A stretch of DNA of 64,000 bases from Myxococcales bacterium (GCA_020633555.1 JACKDL010000030.1:1-64000); one strand, 5' to 3'; positions 1-8,562 are shown, counted from the first letter of the stretch. The notes: generated by a model from the sequence alone, not told the origin. A program made the numbers and translations.

Positions 1-47
1 ACAAGCGTTGGCAGTTCACCGGCCTGCGCCTGGCAAAGGACCTGTAA
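1..47 (+). CDS. egtB: EgtB C-terminus (partial, ergothioneine synthase)
   Basis: Only the last 14 codons are in the window, in the frame that ends with TAA at 45-47. The residues read KRWQFTGLRLAKDL. The RWQFTG-[IL]-R-[LI]-A ending is the usual C-terminus of EgtB, the iron-dependent enzyme that joins hercynine (histidine betaine) to a thiol donor. Its stop overlaps the ATG of the following egtD by one base (TAATG), so the two are translationally coupled. The short length limits certainty, but the neighbour makes the call strong. Confidence 0.75.
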   Translation, partial: KRWQFTGLRLAKDL

Positions 48-1069
48 TGACGACCCCACCGAACAGCGCCGCCCAGGGCTACACCGTGTTGGACCACGCC
101 GATCCGGTGCTGGCCGACTCGCCGCGCCGCGCCTTCGCCGAGGAGGTGCTGGTGGGCCTGAGCGAGCGCCCCAAGCGCTTGCCCAGCAAGTACTTCTACG
201 ATGACGCGGGCAGCCGGCTGTTCCAGGACATCACCGAGCTGGACGCCTACTACCCCACCCGGTGCGAGCGCGAGATCTTCCAGGCCCACCACGCCGATCT
301 GCTCGATCGCTTCCGGCGCGCGCCCTTCAACCTCATCGACCTGGGCGCGGGCGACGGCCGCAAGACCGCCGTGCTGCTCGAGTACCTGATCGAGAAGGGC
401 GCCGACGTGCGCTACGTGCCCATCGACATCAGCGAGGAGGCCATGCGCATCGCCGTGGACGCGGTGGGCCAACGCTTCCCCACGCTGCCGATCTCGGGGC
501 TGGTGGCGGACTACTTCGACGGCCTGCGCTGGCTGGCCCACCAGACCGACCGCCGCAACCTGGTGCTGTTCCTGGGCAGCAACATCGGCAACTTCGACAA
601 GCCCCGCGCCCGGGCCTTCCTGCGCCGCCTGTGGAACGCTCTGAACCCGGCCGACCGGGTGCTCATCGGCTTCGATCTGAAGAAGGACATCGAGGCCCTG
701 CTCCTGGCCTACAACGACCCGCAGGGGGTCACCGAGCGCTTCAACCTGAACCTGCTGGAGCGCATCAACCGCGAGCTGGGGGGCACCTTCAACCCCGACA
801 AGTTCCGCTTCTTCAGCACCTACAACGTGTTCAGCGGCGCCATGGAGAGCTACCTGGTCAGCCTGGTGGACCAGCGGGTGTACATCGAGGCCCTGAGCCA
901 GGACTTCCACTTCGCCCCGTGGGAGCCCATCCACACCGAGTACAGCTACAAGTACCTGGACCACGACATCACCGATCTGGCCCAGTTCACCCGCTTCGCC
1001 GTCGAGGCCCGCTGGTACGACGCCCAGGGCTGGTTCTGCGACGCCCTGTGGCGGGTCGAGAAGGGGTGA
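47..1069 (+). CDS. egtD: EgtD, L-histidine N(alpha)-methyltransferase
   Basis: SAM-dependent enzyme that trimethylates the alpha-amino group of histidine to hercynine, the first step of ergothioneine synthesis; cytoplasmic. The 340-residue protein is of normal family length. It shows the N-terminal family motif LPSKYFYDDAGSRLF (about 45-59), a SAM-binding IDLGAGDGRKT (97-107), GSNIGNF (178-184) and, near the C-terminus, IHTEYSYKY, whose Glu and Ser match the histidine-binding motif of EgtD. I chose ATG 47 rather than TTG 8 because it overlaps the egtB stop and has AAAGGA about eight bases upstream. Its own stop overlaps the GTG of the next gene (GTGA). Confidence 0.93.
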   Translation: MTTPPNSAAQGYTVLDHADPVLADSPRRAFAEEVLVGLSERPKRLPSKYFYDDAGSRLFQDITELDAYYPTRCEREIFQAHHADLLDRFRRAPFNLIDLGAGDGRKTAVLLEYLIEKGADVRYVPIDISEEAMRIAVDAVGQRFPTLPISGLVADYFDGLRWLAHQTDRRNLVLFLGSNIGNFDKPRARAFLRRLWNALNPADRVLIGFDLKKDIEALLLAYNDPQGVTERFNLNLLERINRELGGTFNPDKFRFFSTYNVFSGAMESYLVSLVDQRVYIEALSQDFHFAPWEPIHTEYSYKYLDHDITDLAQFTRFAVEARWYDAQGWFCDALWRVEKG

Positions 1070-2346
1070 GGCGCCCGGTCTTCCACCTCACGCCGCCGGC
1101 GGGGTGGATGAACGACCCCAACGGCCTGGTGTGGCACGCGGGCCGCTGGCACGCCTTCTACCAGCACAACCCCGGTGGCCCTGGGTGGGCCGACATGCAC
1201 TGGGGCCACGCCAGCAGCCTCGATCTGTGCCATTGGGACCACCACCCCGTCGCGCTGGCGCCCGATCCTACGCTGGGCATGGTGTTCTCGGGCAGCGCGG
1301 CCCAGGCCGAGGGCCGGCTCGCGGCGCTGTTCACCCACTGTGTGTTGCAGCAGCACCAGGTCCAGAGCCTGGCCTGGAGCGACGACGGCGGCCTCACCTG
1401 GCGCCCCGAGCCCGGCAATCCCGTGCTGGTCGAGCCCGATCTGCCCGACTTCCGCGACCCGAAGATCGCCTGGCACCCGCCGACGGGGGCGTGGGTGATG
1501 GCGGTGGCAGCGGGCCAGTCGATCCGGCTGTACCGCTCGCCCGACCTGCGCCAGTGGACCTTCGCCAGCGCCTTCGCGGACGGCTCCGACCTGCCCGGCG
1601 CCTGGGAGTGCCCGGACCTGTTCGCCCTGCCGGCGCCCGACGGTTCGCGGTGGTGGGTCATGCTGGTGAGCGTCGATCAAGGTGGCCCCTCGGGCGGCTC
1701 GGGCACCTGGTACCGCCTGGGCCAGTTCGACGGCTTCACCTTTGATCCCCTGGGCCCGGCGCGGTGGCTCAGCCACGGCCCCGATCACTACGCCGGGGTG
1801 ACCTTCAGCGACGCCCCGGGCGGCCGCCGGGTGCTGCTGGCCTGGCTGCGCAACTGGCGCGAGGCTCGCGACCTGCCCCACGCGGGCTGGCGGGGTGCCA
1901 TGACCGCCCCCGCCGAGTTGAGCCTGGTGCCGGGCGAGGGCGGGCTGCGGCTCCGACAGACGCCCGTGGCCGAGCTGCAGGCCCTGCGCGGCGTGGGCGG
2001 GGCGGGGGACCGCTTCGAGCCCGGTGGCCCGTTCGAGCTGCACCTGACCGTGGGCGGGCCGTTCCGGGTGGAGATTGGCGTCGTCGGCGGCGCAGTGACG
2101 CTGACAGGCGACGGGCAGACGCTGCGGCTGGATCGGTCTTCCGCAGTGCCCGCCCGCCACGCGGCGACCATGGCCGTGCCGGTCGAGGCGCCGTGTGCGG
2201 CGGGTGACCTGGTGGTGTTGGTGGATCACGGCTCGGTGGAGGTGTTCGACGCGGGCGGCGCGCACCTGGCCGCCAGCCTGTGGCGGGACCTGGCCGGGCT
2301 GGTGACGGTGCAAGGGGCCACCGCTCGTTGGTGGGCGTTGGGGTAG
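1066..2346 (+). CDS. Glycoside hydrolase family 32 (invertase/levanase/inulinase type)
   Basis: Predicted to hydrolyse beta-fructosidic bonds in sucrose or fructans by a retaining mechanism. The 426-residue protein has the family signatures in order: WMNDPNG (14-20, catalytic nucleophile Asp), FSGS (74-77), FRDPK (129-133, transition-state Asp) and WECPD (180-184, acid/base Glu). A C-terminal beta-sandwich-like part follows from about residue 300. No signal peptide is visible, so it is probably cytoplasmic and would act on imported sucrose or fructosides. The start is GTG 1066, sharing GTGA with the egtD stop. No sugar transporter lies beside it, so the coupling to ergothioneine genes is unexplained. 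The substrate cannot be told from sequence. Confidence 0.88.
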   Translation: MRRPVFHLTPPAGWMNDPNGLVWHAGRWHAFYQHNPGGPGWADMHWGHASSLDLCHWDHHPVALAPDPTLGMVFSGSAAQAEGRLAALFTHCVLQQHQVQSLAWSDDGGLTWRPEPGNPVLVEPDLPDFRDPKIAWHPPTGAWVMAVAAGQSIRLYRSPDLRQWTFASAFADGSDLPGAWECPDLFALPAPDGSRWWVMLVSVDQGGPSGGSGTWYRLGQFDGFTFDPLGPARWLSHGPDHYAGVTFSDAPGGRRVLLAWLRNWREARDLPHAGWRGAMTAPAELSLVPGEGGLRLRQTPVAELQALRGVGGAGDRFEPGGPFELHLTVGGPFRVEIGVVGGAVTLTGDGQTLRLDRSSAVPARHAATMAVPVEAPCAAGDLVVLVDHGSVEVFDAGGAHLAASLWRDLAGLVTVQGATARWWALG

Positions 2347-2462
2347 GCGGGTCTGCAGGCGTTCACGTCGCCGCATGGCGGGGATCGCCACCTCGGTTTG
2401 CGCCCCGTCCCGCAGCCGGGCCGTCCGCGGCGGTTGGTGGTGTCCGGCTCAGGGCGGCGCGT

Positions 2463-2714
2463 GCACGTGGCCTTCGGCCACGGTCGAGCCCGCGGCGACG
2501 ATCGCCGCTGCGCTCTCCACCCGGTCGGTCGCTTCGCTTTCGGGGAGGCTCTCGGCGCCAGGGACGCTGTCCCTGGGACCCTGCCGAGGGGGAGGCCCCC
2601 CTCGGACACCCCCCGCTTCGACGAAAAGCCGTTTTGGATCAACGGGGTTTGCTGTGTTGGATGGCGGGGGGCCAATGCCCCCCGCACCGCCGGCCTTTGC
2701 CGGCTCCCCCCGGA
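2463..2714 (+). repeat. Dispersed hairpin-rich element, copy A
   Basis: About 250 bp closely similar to 45216-45459 and, in part, to the reverse complement of 44752-44880. It begins with GTGGCC-TTC-GGCCAC. The core has two adjacent perfect hairpins: CCAGGGAC-GCT-GTCCCTGG (2558-2576) and CCGAGGGGG-AGGC-CCCCCTCGG (2584-2605). A third hairpin, GCCGGC-CTTT-GCCGGC, lies near the end. The stretch between, around GCTTCGACGAAAAGCCGTT, is nearly identical in copies A and B. The arrangement suggests a structured RNA or single-stranded-DNA element rather than coding sequence. The function is unknown. Confidence 0.7.
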
Positions 2715-2719
2715 GTCTC

Positions 2720-2851
2720 GCGCTCCGTTCCGAGGTTGAGGCGGATCGCCAGGCGCTCCGTTCCGAGGCTGAGGCGGAGCGATTGGCGCTCCGTTCCGAG
2801 GCTGAGGCGGATCGCCAGGCGCTCCGTTCCGAGGGGGCGAATCGGCTGGCA
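2720..2851 (+). repeat. 33-bp tandem array A (4 units)
   Basis: Four 33-bp units start at 2720, 2753, 2786 and 2819. Each begins GCGCTCCGTTCCGAGG and continues with a more variable GAGGCGGATCGCCAG-like half; the last unit is degenerate. The same unit design (GCGCTCCGCTCCGAGGTGGC and onwards) builds the much longer array at 45464-46205, also directly after the hairpin element. Because 33 is a multiple of three, the array looks open in several frames, but there is no start signal or known protein. Confidence 0.8.
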
Positions 2852-2860
2852 CTCCGTGCC

Positions 2861-3468
2861 CACCGGGCGCCCAACGGGACGAAACAACCAGTCAACAACC
2901 GTCCACTCTCCACTCTTCCTCACCCCTCGACCGGCCGACCGCGAGCGGGCGCCGGGGCCGCCGGCGATGGGGCGCCCGCAGGGGGAGGAACGCGGCGAAG
3001 CCGCGGACCGAACCCGAGGATTTGCCCCGGAGCCGGCGGTCCCGGTGCCCGCGGTGTTCGGCCACCCGCAGCGCCAGGGGAGAACCGGCGCCAGCCGGTT
3101 CACCCCGACACCCATCGCGACCGTGCACCTGGCCAAACGCGCCTCGGGTGTCGCTGCAGCCAACCACCGGGCGCCCAACGCGAAGAAACAGACAGCCAAC
3201 AACCGCTCACTCTCTACCCTTCCTCACCCCTCGACTGGCCGATCGCGAGCGGGCGCCGGGGCCGCCGGCGATGGGGCGCCCGCAGGGGGAGGGACGCGGC
3301 GAAGCCGCGGACCGAGCCCGAGGATTTGCCCCGGAGCCGGCGGTCCCGGTGCCCGCGGTGATCGGCCACCCGCAGCGCCAGGGGTGAACCGGCGCCAGCC
3401 GGTTCACCCCGACACTCACGGTCACCGAAAACCTGGCCAACCGCGCCTCGAGTGTCGCGGGCGTGATC
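2861..3468. repeat. 304-bp unit, two tandem copies
   Basis: Copy 1 (2861-3164) and copy 2 (3165-3468) align with an offset of exactly 304 bases and only scattered differences, for example from the shared CACCGGGCGCCCAACG start through GATTTGCCCCGGAGCCGG. Each carries a perfect inverted repeat, GAACCGGC-GCCA-GCCGGTTC, at 3082-3101 and 3386-3405; in copy 2 it gains one more base pair on each side. The unit also has a pyrimidine-rich tract with CTCTCCACTCTTCCTCACCCC. I do not recognise it as a known mobile element. It could be a transcript with paired terminators or a duplicated regulatory segment. Confidence 0.75.
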
Positions 3469-3487
3469 GACCACACCCGGAGTCCAA

Positions 3488-4624
3488 TCAGAACTCGTAC
3501 GCCGCCGTCATTCCCAACTGAAATCCGCCATCCAGAGACGCGCTCCGCTTCGCCGAGCCCACGCGGCCCATGAGCGTCAGCCCGCCCTCGAAGGCGTAGC
3601 CCAGGTCGAAGCTCAGGTTGGCGGCGTCGGCGGACCGCCCATCGCTGGGCCAGTTCGTCAGCTCGATGCCCAACGCCATGGGCACGCGGGGCACGGTGTC
3701 CCAGTGCAGCCGCAGATCGGTGCGGGTCCCGATGTCGCCGATGAAGTCCACCTGGGCCGCGAAGTGGGTGCCGCCGGGGTTGCCCAGGCGACCCACGGCG
3801 CCCACGCCGCCCACGAAGCCCTCGGCGCTGGCGCCCAACAGGATGCGGCCGCCCACCACCAGCCAGTCGGTGAACTCCAGGTTCACCTCGCCGAACCCGT
3901 AGTTGATGCCGGGGCTGTCGCCGGCGTACTGCGACTCGCCGTCGACGGTGGGCCAGTCGGCGCGCATCAGGCCGATGCCAAAGCGGAAGTCGTGCAGGAA
4001 CTCGCCCAGGGTCCGGTAGGTGTACTCCACCTCGGTGCGCCAGTAGCGGTCGGAGTAGCGGTCCGTCTGGCCGTCGTTCCTCGGATCCCCCGGGAAGTCG
4101 CCGCCCTCGTCCACCAGCCGCGCGCCGTAGGCGAACACCTCGCCGCGGGCCAGAATGCGGCCGCGCTTGCCGTGGTAGCGCGCCAGCCGCACCAGCTCGC
4201 GGTCCAACTCGGCGGTGCTGGCCACGGCGATGATGTGCGGGTGCTCGATGCTGGCGAAGTGCGCCCGCGCGGTGGCGCCCTCGCCCGATTCGATGGTGTA
4301 GGCGAGCTGGCCAGTGCGCACGGCGTGGCCGGGCACCACCGCCTCGAAGGTGTTGCCGCTGCGGGTGAAGGGCGCGCTGGCCCACGGGCCGTCGTTGCTG
4401 CGGTAGCGCAGGCGCACCTCGCCCAGGCTCCAGTCCTTGCCGATGCGGGCGCGCACGGTGAGCGCCTCGCCGGCGACGGCGTGGTGCCGCGGCGCGTGCA
4501 GGACGGTGGCCGCGGGGGCCAGATCGGCGTCGGGGGCCTCGGGCTGGTCGTCCTGCGCCAGAGCGGGCAGGGCCAGCAACATCAGGATCGACCAGGTCGC
4601 GGCCGAGAAGATCACAGGGCGCAT
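3488..4624 (-). CDS. Exported Ig-like plus beta-barrel-like protein, unknown function
   Basis: Not recognised by family. The 378-residue protein starts with a clear signal peptide ending at ALAQ-DD (about residue 24). Residues 45-130 form an Ig-like domain containing GEVRLRYRSNDGPW. The C-terminal 220 residues alternate polar and hydrophobic, with repeated Gly/aromatic turns, and end in Phe (AAYEF) as outer-membrane barrels do. It lies 10 bp downstream of a paralogous gene (4635-6218) that has the same two-part architecture, so both are probably one operon and one envelope complex. An outer-membrane or surface location is inferred; no substrate can be named. Confidence 0.65.
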   Translation of the reverse strand: MRPVIFSAATWSILMLLALPALAQDDQPEAPDADLAPAATVLHAPRHHAVAGEALTVRARIGKDWSLGEVRLRYRSNDGPWASAPFTRSGNTFEAVVPGHAVRTGQLAYTIESGEGATARAHFASIEHPHIIAVASTAELDRELVRLARYHGKRGRILARGEVFAYGARLVDEGGDFPGDPRNDGQTDRYSDRYWRTEVEYTYRTLGEFLHDFRFGIGLMRADWPTVDGESQYAGDSPGINYGFGEVNLEFTDWLVVGGRILLGASAEGFVGGVGAVGRLGNPGGTHFAAQVDFIGDIGTRTDLRLHWDTVPRVPMALGIELTNWPSDGRSADAANLSFDLGYAFEGGLTLMGRVGSAKRSASLDGGFQLGMTAAYEF

Positions 4625-4634
4625 GGCGGCCTCC

Positions 4635-6218
4635 TCACCAGTCCAGGGTCAGGCCACCGCCGCCGGTGAACCCGTAGTGGTTGATGGTTCGGGCGTTCCA
4701 CCCGGTGAGCACGTGCAGGGTGAGCAGGTCGTTGACCCGCCAGCCCACCTGGCCCTCGAGCTGCACGCCCAGATCGGCGTCCACCGGCAGGTTGGTGACC
4801 ACCACGCCGGCGCGGATGGGCAGCCGGCGCACGGCCTCGATGTCCAGGTGCAGGAAGCCCTGGGCGCCCAGCACGTCCATGGCGGCCGCGCCCGCGGTGA
4901 TGCGGGTGCCGTCGGCGCGGCCGACGCGGATCCGGCCCTCGATGCCGGCCACCGCGGCGCTGCTGCCGTCGCTGGTCTGGTGGTGGTTGCCGGCGTAGCC
5001 GCGGGCGGCCAGGCCCACCCAGTCGCCCAGGGCCAGCTCACCTTCGGCGAACGCGTAGTTCACACTGAACGTGCGCGTCTGGCCCGGATCGCCGTCGATC
5101 TCGTCGGTGGGGCCGCCCTCGCCGTCGAGCAGGCCCACGCCCACCCGCACGGTCTTCAGGGCCTCGAAGTTCACCTCGTAGGCGAAGCTGCCCTCGAACT
5201 GGAAGTAGGCGTCGGTGGCGTCGCCCACAGTGTTGAAGTCCACGTAGCGCACCGAGGTGGCCATCTGGCTGTGGCCCTGGGGCTGCTCCAGGGTGGGCGG
5301 CTCGATGACCTGGAAGCTGGCCGGCTTGGTGGGGGTCCCCACCACCGGGTACGAGATCTCCTCGGCGATGGCTTCGATGAGGTAGTGGACCTGGCCGGGC
5401 TCGGCGAGCAGGGCGGGGGGCAGCGCGACGCGCCAGTAGGCGTCGCCGTCCCGCGTCAGGTTGAACTCCTGCCACTGATCACCGCGCTTGCGGAAGGCGT
5501 ACACGCGCACCCGGTCGATGCGCTCGTGGGCGGCGAAGCCCACCGCCAGGTCCACGGCCTGGCCCGCTCGCACGGTGCGGGGTCGGTCGTGCAGCGCCAC
5601 CGGCGGCTCGGGGGCCTCGGGGGCCGCCGCGACCACCGGGGCGGGCTCGACGGCCAGGGCGCGCAGCGCGTCCAGCTCGCGGGCCATGACGGGCTGGAAG
5701 CGGCTCTGGGGGTAGGCCTTCAGCCACGCCTCGTAGAGCTGGGCGCGGGCCTCCGGGCTCTGGCCCAGGGTCCGCACCAGCAGGGCCTCGAGGGCGAGCT
5801 CGTCGCCGGGGCGGGCCGGCGCGGCAGGCGCTTGCGGGGCGGGGGCGGGCGTCACGGGGGCGGGCTTGGGCGCCGGCTGGCCGAAGACCACGAAGTCGCC
5901 GGGCGCCGGGGGGCGGGCCAGCTTCGTGGGCTTGCGGACGATGGTCAGCCGCTCGCCGATCTCGGCGGGCTGCACCTCGCCGATGGGGAAGCGGTCTTCG
6001 AGCTGCTCGCCGCTGACGGGGTGCTGCACCACCAGCCGGCGGTACAGGCGCAGCGTGGTCTTGGGGGCCACGCCTTGGCGGCGCCCCACGTCCAGGACGA
6101 TCTCGCCGCCGTCGACGGCGACCACCACCCCCTCCACCTCGTCGGCCCAGGCCGGCGCGGCGAGCGCCAGGGCCACCGCGGCGGCGGTGAGGGTCGGGAT
6201 GATTCGGTTGAGCCCCAT
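4635..6218 (-). CDS. Exported protein with Pro/Ala linker, Ig-like and beta-barrel-like domains
   Basis: Unknown function. The 527 residues have a signal peptide (cleavage near AWA-DE, about 25), then a small N-terminal domain, roughly 25-115, with VDGGEIVLDVGRRQGV resembling a beta-rich FlgT- or PilP-like domain. A Pro/Ala linker (about 115-140) is followed by a short helical segment with PEARAQLYEAWLKAYPQSRF. The Ig-like domain (about 215-305) and C-terminal barrel-like region match the neighbouring 3488-4624 product in pattern (H-x2-PR, VRVYAFRKRG, a Tyr-Ile-Glu turn). The last residue is Trp. ATG 6218 follows a GAGGT-like ribosome site. First gene of a two-gene minus-strand operon. Confidence 0.65.
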   Translation of the reverse strand: MGLNRIIPTLTAAAVALALAAPAWADEVEGVVVAVDGGEIVLDVGRRQGVAPKTTLRLYRRLVVQHPVSGEQLEDRFPIGEVQPAEIGERLTIVRKPTKLARPPAPGDFVVFGQPAPKPAPVTPAPAPQAPAAPARPGDELALEALLVRTLGQSPEARAQLYEAWLKAYPQSRFQPVMARELDALRALAVEPAPVVAAAPEAPEPPVALHDRPRTVRAGQAVDLAVGFAAHERIDRVRVYAFRKRGDQWQEFNLTRDGDAYWRVALPPALLAEPGQVHYLIEAIAEEISYPVVGTPTKPASFQVIEPPTLEQPQGHSQMATSVRYVDFNTVGDATDAYFQFEGSFAYEVNFEALKTVRVGVGLLDGEGGPTDEIDGDPGQTRTFSVNYAFAEGELALGDWVGLAARGYAGNHHQTSDGSSAAVAGIEGRIRVGRADGTRITAGAAAMDVLGAQGFLHLDIEAVRRLPIRAGVVVTNLPVDADLGVQLEGQVGWRVNDLLTLHVLTGWNARTINHYGFTGGGGLTLDW

Positions 6219-6338
6219 GTGACCTCCCTCTGCGTTGCGCAGGGCGGCCTTTGCGAGGGGCGTGCCAGCTTGCTGGGGGCGCCGGACCCCACGACATGGG
6301 TGTCGCGGCGCGGCTGTGGCCGAGGGATGGCGGTAGGG

Positions 6339-7103
6339 CTACTCCACCGGCGGGGTGGCGCTGCTCCGGGGGCGCTGGGCCAGGATGCGGTCACGCCAGG
6401 CCAGCACGTCGGGGAAGGCGGCCACCAGCTCGGGCCGGGTCCAGTGGGGCCGGCTGCGCTCGCCGATGGGCAGGTCCGCCGGCGGCGCGACGAAGTGCAG
6501 CACCATGGCCATGGCCACGTCGGCGTAGGTGAGGCTGTCGCCCACCAGGTACCCGCTGCGGCTGGCCTTCAGCGCGGCGTCCACGGCGGCCAGGCCGTCC
6601 CGCAGGGTGGCCTCGTGGGCCTCGCGCTGGCTGGGGCCGAAGCCGTACTTCTTCTGCAGGTAGCCCACGCCGAACTTGCCCACCAGGGTCGAGACGGGGC
6701 CCAGCCCGTCGAGGGGCGGGGGCACGCTCTCGCGCAGCGCCTTGGCGTCGCCGGCCACGGCGGCGGTGGTCAGCGCCCGGCCGGCGGCCAGGCACTTCTC
6801 GCTCTGCCGGTTCCAGGTGTCGACGTCGGCGCCCGCCCCGGCGGGGAACAGGCTGGGGCCGCTGCCCTTGCGGTCCACGTGGCGGGCGATGGCGAAGCTG
6901 TCCATGAGGACGGTGCGGCCCTCGATCCACAGGGGCGCGGTGATCTTGCCGCGCAGCTTGCGGGCCCGCAGCCGCACCAGGCCGGTGTTCACCATGGGCA
7001 GGAGCGCCATGCACTCGTACGGGATGCCCGCGTTGTCGATGGCCCAGCGGGCCTTGTGCGACCACGGGGAGTAGGGGATGTGCACCAGCAGCGGGCTGGA
7101 CAT
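6339..7103 (-). CDS. Glutathione S-transferase-like protein
   Basis: 254 residues, cytoplasmic, no signal peptide. The N-terminal 80 residues fit a thioredoxin-like GST domain: LVHIPYSPWSHKARWAI at the active-site turn, a cis-Pro segment TAPLWIEG, then the glutathione-binding DSFAIARHVD. The C-terminal half (about 150-235) is helical, with the typical YLVGDSLTYADVAMA motif. The usual catalytic Ser or Tyr is replaced by the YSPWSHK arrangement, as in stress-type and omega-like GSTs. Substrate unknown. It stands alone between the exported-protein pair and the kinase gene; the ATG is preceded by a GAGGTCC-type ribosome site. Confidence 0.75.
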   Translation of the reverse strand: MSSPLLVHIPYSPWSHKARWAIDNAGIPYECMALLPMVNTGLVRLRARKLRGKITAPLWIEGRTVLMDSFAIARHVDRKGSGPSLFPAGAGADVDTWNRQSEKCLAAGRALTTAAVAGDAKALRESVPPPLDGLGPVSTLVGKFGVGYLQKKYGFGPSQREAHEATLRDGLAAVDAALKASRSGYLVGDSLTYADVAMAMVLHFVAPPADLPIGERSRPHWTRPELVAAFPDVLAWRDRILAQRPRSSATPPVE

Positions 7104-7310
7104 GGTGGACCTCGGCGGCGGGAGCGCGAGGACTATGCGGCACGCTCAGGCGCGCCGGCAAGGGCCGCCCGGGGGGCCCGGGGCGGTCAGGGGGTGCCGC
7201 CGCGGTCCATGAACTCGTCGTCGGTGGGGGCGCGGAAGGGCAGGGCGGTGGCCGGGGCCTTGGGCGGGGCCGTGGCGGGCGCCTTGGGCGGCTCGGTGGC
7301 CGGCGCCGCC

Positions 7311-8513
7311 TCAGGCGCGGGGCCGGCGCCCGGCGCGGCGGCGGCGGGCCGGCGGTGTCGCCTCGGGCGCCTGGGCGTCGGGGGCGCTCGCGTCGGCGAT
7401 TCGGGCGTCGGGGCGGGCCGCATCGGGGACCCCGGCGTCCTGCGGCAGCGATCGCGAGGGCTGGGCGTCGGGCGCCGTGGCGGCGGGGGTCGGGCTCGCG
7501 TCGAGGCGGGGCTGGTCCGGCGGATCGGGGCGCAGCGCAAACCAGACGCCGGCGCCCGCCAGCAGGACGAGGCCCGCCGCCCACAGGGGCCACCGCGTGG
7601 GCGCCTCGCCCGTCGTCGGCTTGGGCCAGGCCGGGGCCTGGGCCTCGGTGTGCACCTCGAGCGCCCGGCGCAGGGCGGCCACCTCGTCGCGCAGGGCGGC
7701 GGCGCTGGGGGGGCGCTCTTCGGGGCGCTTGGCCAGCAGGCGCCGCACCAACGCCTCGACGGGCGGCGGCACCGGGCGCTCGGGGTTTCGGTCGGCCATG
7801 GGCGGCGGCGGGAGCTGCACATGCTGGAAGATCAGCGCCAGCGCGGTGGGGGCGTCGAAGGGCAGGGTGCCGGTGAGCAGCTCGTAGGCCACCACCCCCA
7901 GGGCGTACAGATCGGCGCCGGGGCCGATGGCCGCGCCCTGAGCCTGCTCGGGCGCCACGTAGGCCGGGGTGCCCGGCGTCCGGCCCGTGGTGGTGACCCG
8001 GTGGTCGGCCACCTGGGCCACGCCGAAGTCCAGCACCTTCACCACGTCGCGGTCGCCCACCCGCTGCAGGAAGATGTTCGCGGGCTTCAGGTCGCGGTGG
8101 ATGATGCCGCGGCCGTGGGCCTCGACCAAGGCGTCGGCCACGTCCGCCAGCACGCCCAGCACCAGATCCACGGGCAGGGGCCCCAGGCGCGCCAGCCGGG
8201 CGTCCAGGGGCTCGCCCTCGAGCAGCTCCATGGCCAGCCAGGGGCGCCCCTGCAGGTCGGTGCCCACGTCGAACAGCCGGATGATGTGGGGGTGCTGCAG
8301 GCTGGCGATGACCCGCGCCTCGTTCGCGAAGCGCTCCCGCGCCTTGCTGTCGTGGGCGGCCAGGGCGTGCAGCACCTTGATGGCCACGGGGCGGTCGACG
8401 TTGAGTTGCCGTCCGCGGTACACCGCACCCATGCCCCCGGCGCCGAGGGGGGCGTCGATCTGCCAGCGCTCGTCCAGCACGGCGCCCAGGAGCGGATCGG
8501 TCGGTGGCTGCAC
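7311..8513 (-). CDS. Hanks-type Ser/Thr protein kinase, membrane-anchored, tail probably frameshifted
   Basis: Kinase domain at about residues 10-275: glycine loop GAGGMGAVYRG, VAIKVL (ATP Lys), HRDLKPANIF (catalytic loop), DFGVAQ (metal), and GTPAYVAPEQ (APE). A single membrane helix (WPLWAAGLVLLAGAGVWFAL) follows, then a Pro/Ala-rich tail. I prefer GTG 8513 as start because ATG 8564 would overlap the divergent neighbour's start codon; the ribosome site is weak either way. As read, the frame ends at 7311 in an Arg-rich stretch. Shifting one base near 7340 gives about 50 more residues with strong coding third-position bias, ending DDEFMDRGGTP at 7187. The true 3' end is therefore probably 7187. 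Likely phosphorylates unknown cytoplasmic targets in response to envelope signals. Confidence 0.85.
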   Translation of the reverse strand: MQPPTDPLLGAVLDERWQIDAPLGAGGMGAVYRGRQLNVDRPVAIKVLHALAAHDSKARERFANEARVIASLQHPHIIRLFDVGTDLQGRPWLAMELLEGEPLDARLARLGPLPVDLVLGVLADVADALVEAHGRGIIHRDLKPANIFLQRVGDRDVVKVLDFGVAQVADHRVTTTGRTPGTPAYVAPEQAQGAAIGPGADLYALGVVAYELLTGTLPFDAPTALALIFQHVQLPPPPMADRNPERPVPPPVEALVRRLLAKRPEERPPSAAALRDEVAALRRALEVHTEAQAPAWPKPTTGEAPTRWPLWAAGLVLLAGAGVWFALRPDPPDQPRLDASPTPAATAPDAQPSRSLPQDAGVPDAARPDARIADASAPDAQAPEATPPARRRRAGRRPRA

Positions 8514-8562
8514 GGGGGCGACGCTAGCACCCGGACGCTGGCGGGCCAACGGGAGGGAGCAC

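Larger units (their letters stand above)
2347..3487. other. Intergenic repeat locus A (1.1 kb, no supported gene)
   Basis: I see no credible protein gene here; long open frames exist on both strands but arise from GC-rich repeats. In order it holds: a short motif CACGTCGCCGCATGGCGGGG (2364-2383) that recurs at 44445 and 44596 with one base changed; a 250-bp hairpin element (2463-2714); a 33-bp tandem array (2720-2851); and a 304-bp unit in two tandem copies (2861-3468). The first three parts are shared with locus B at 44.4-46.2 kb. The genes on both sides end here (plus-strand GH32 and minus-strand 3488-4624), so the locus lies between convergent ends. Confidence 0.7.
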
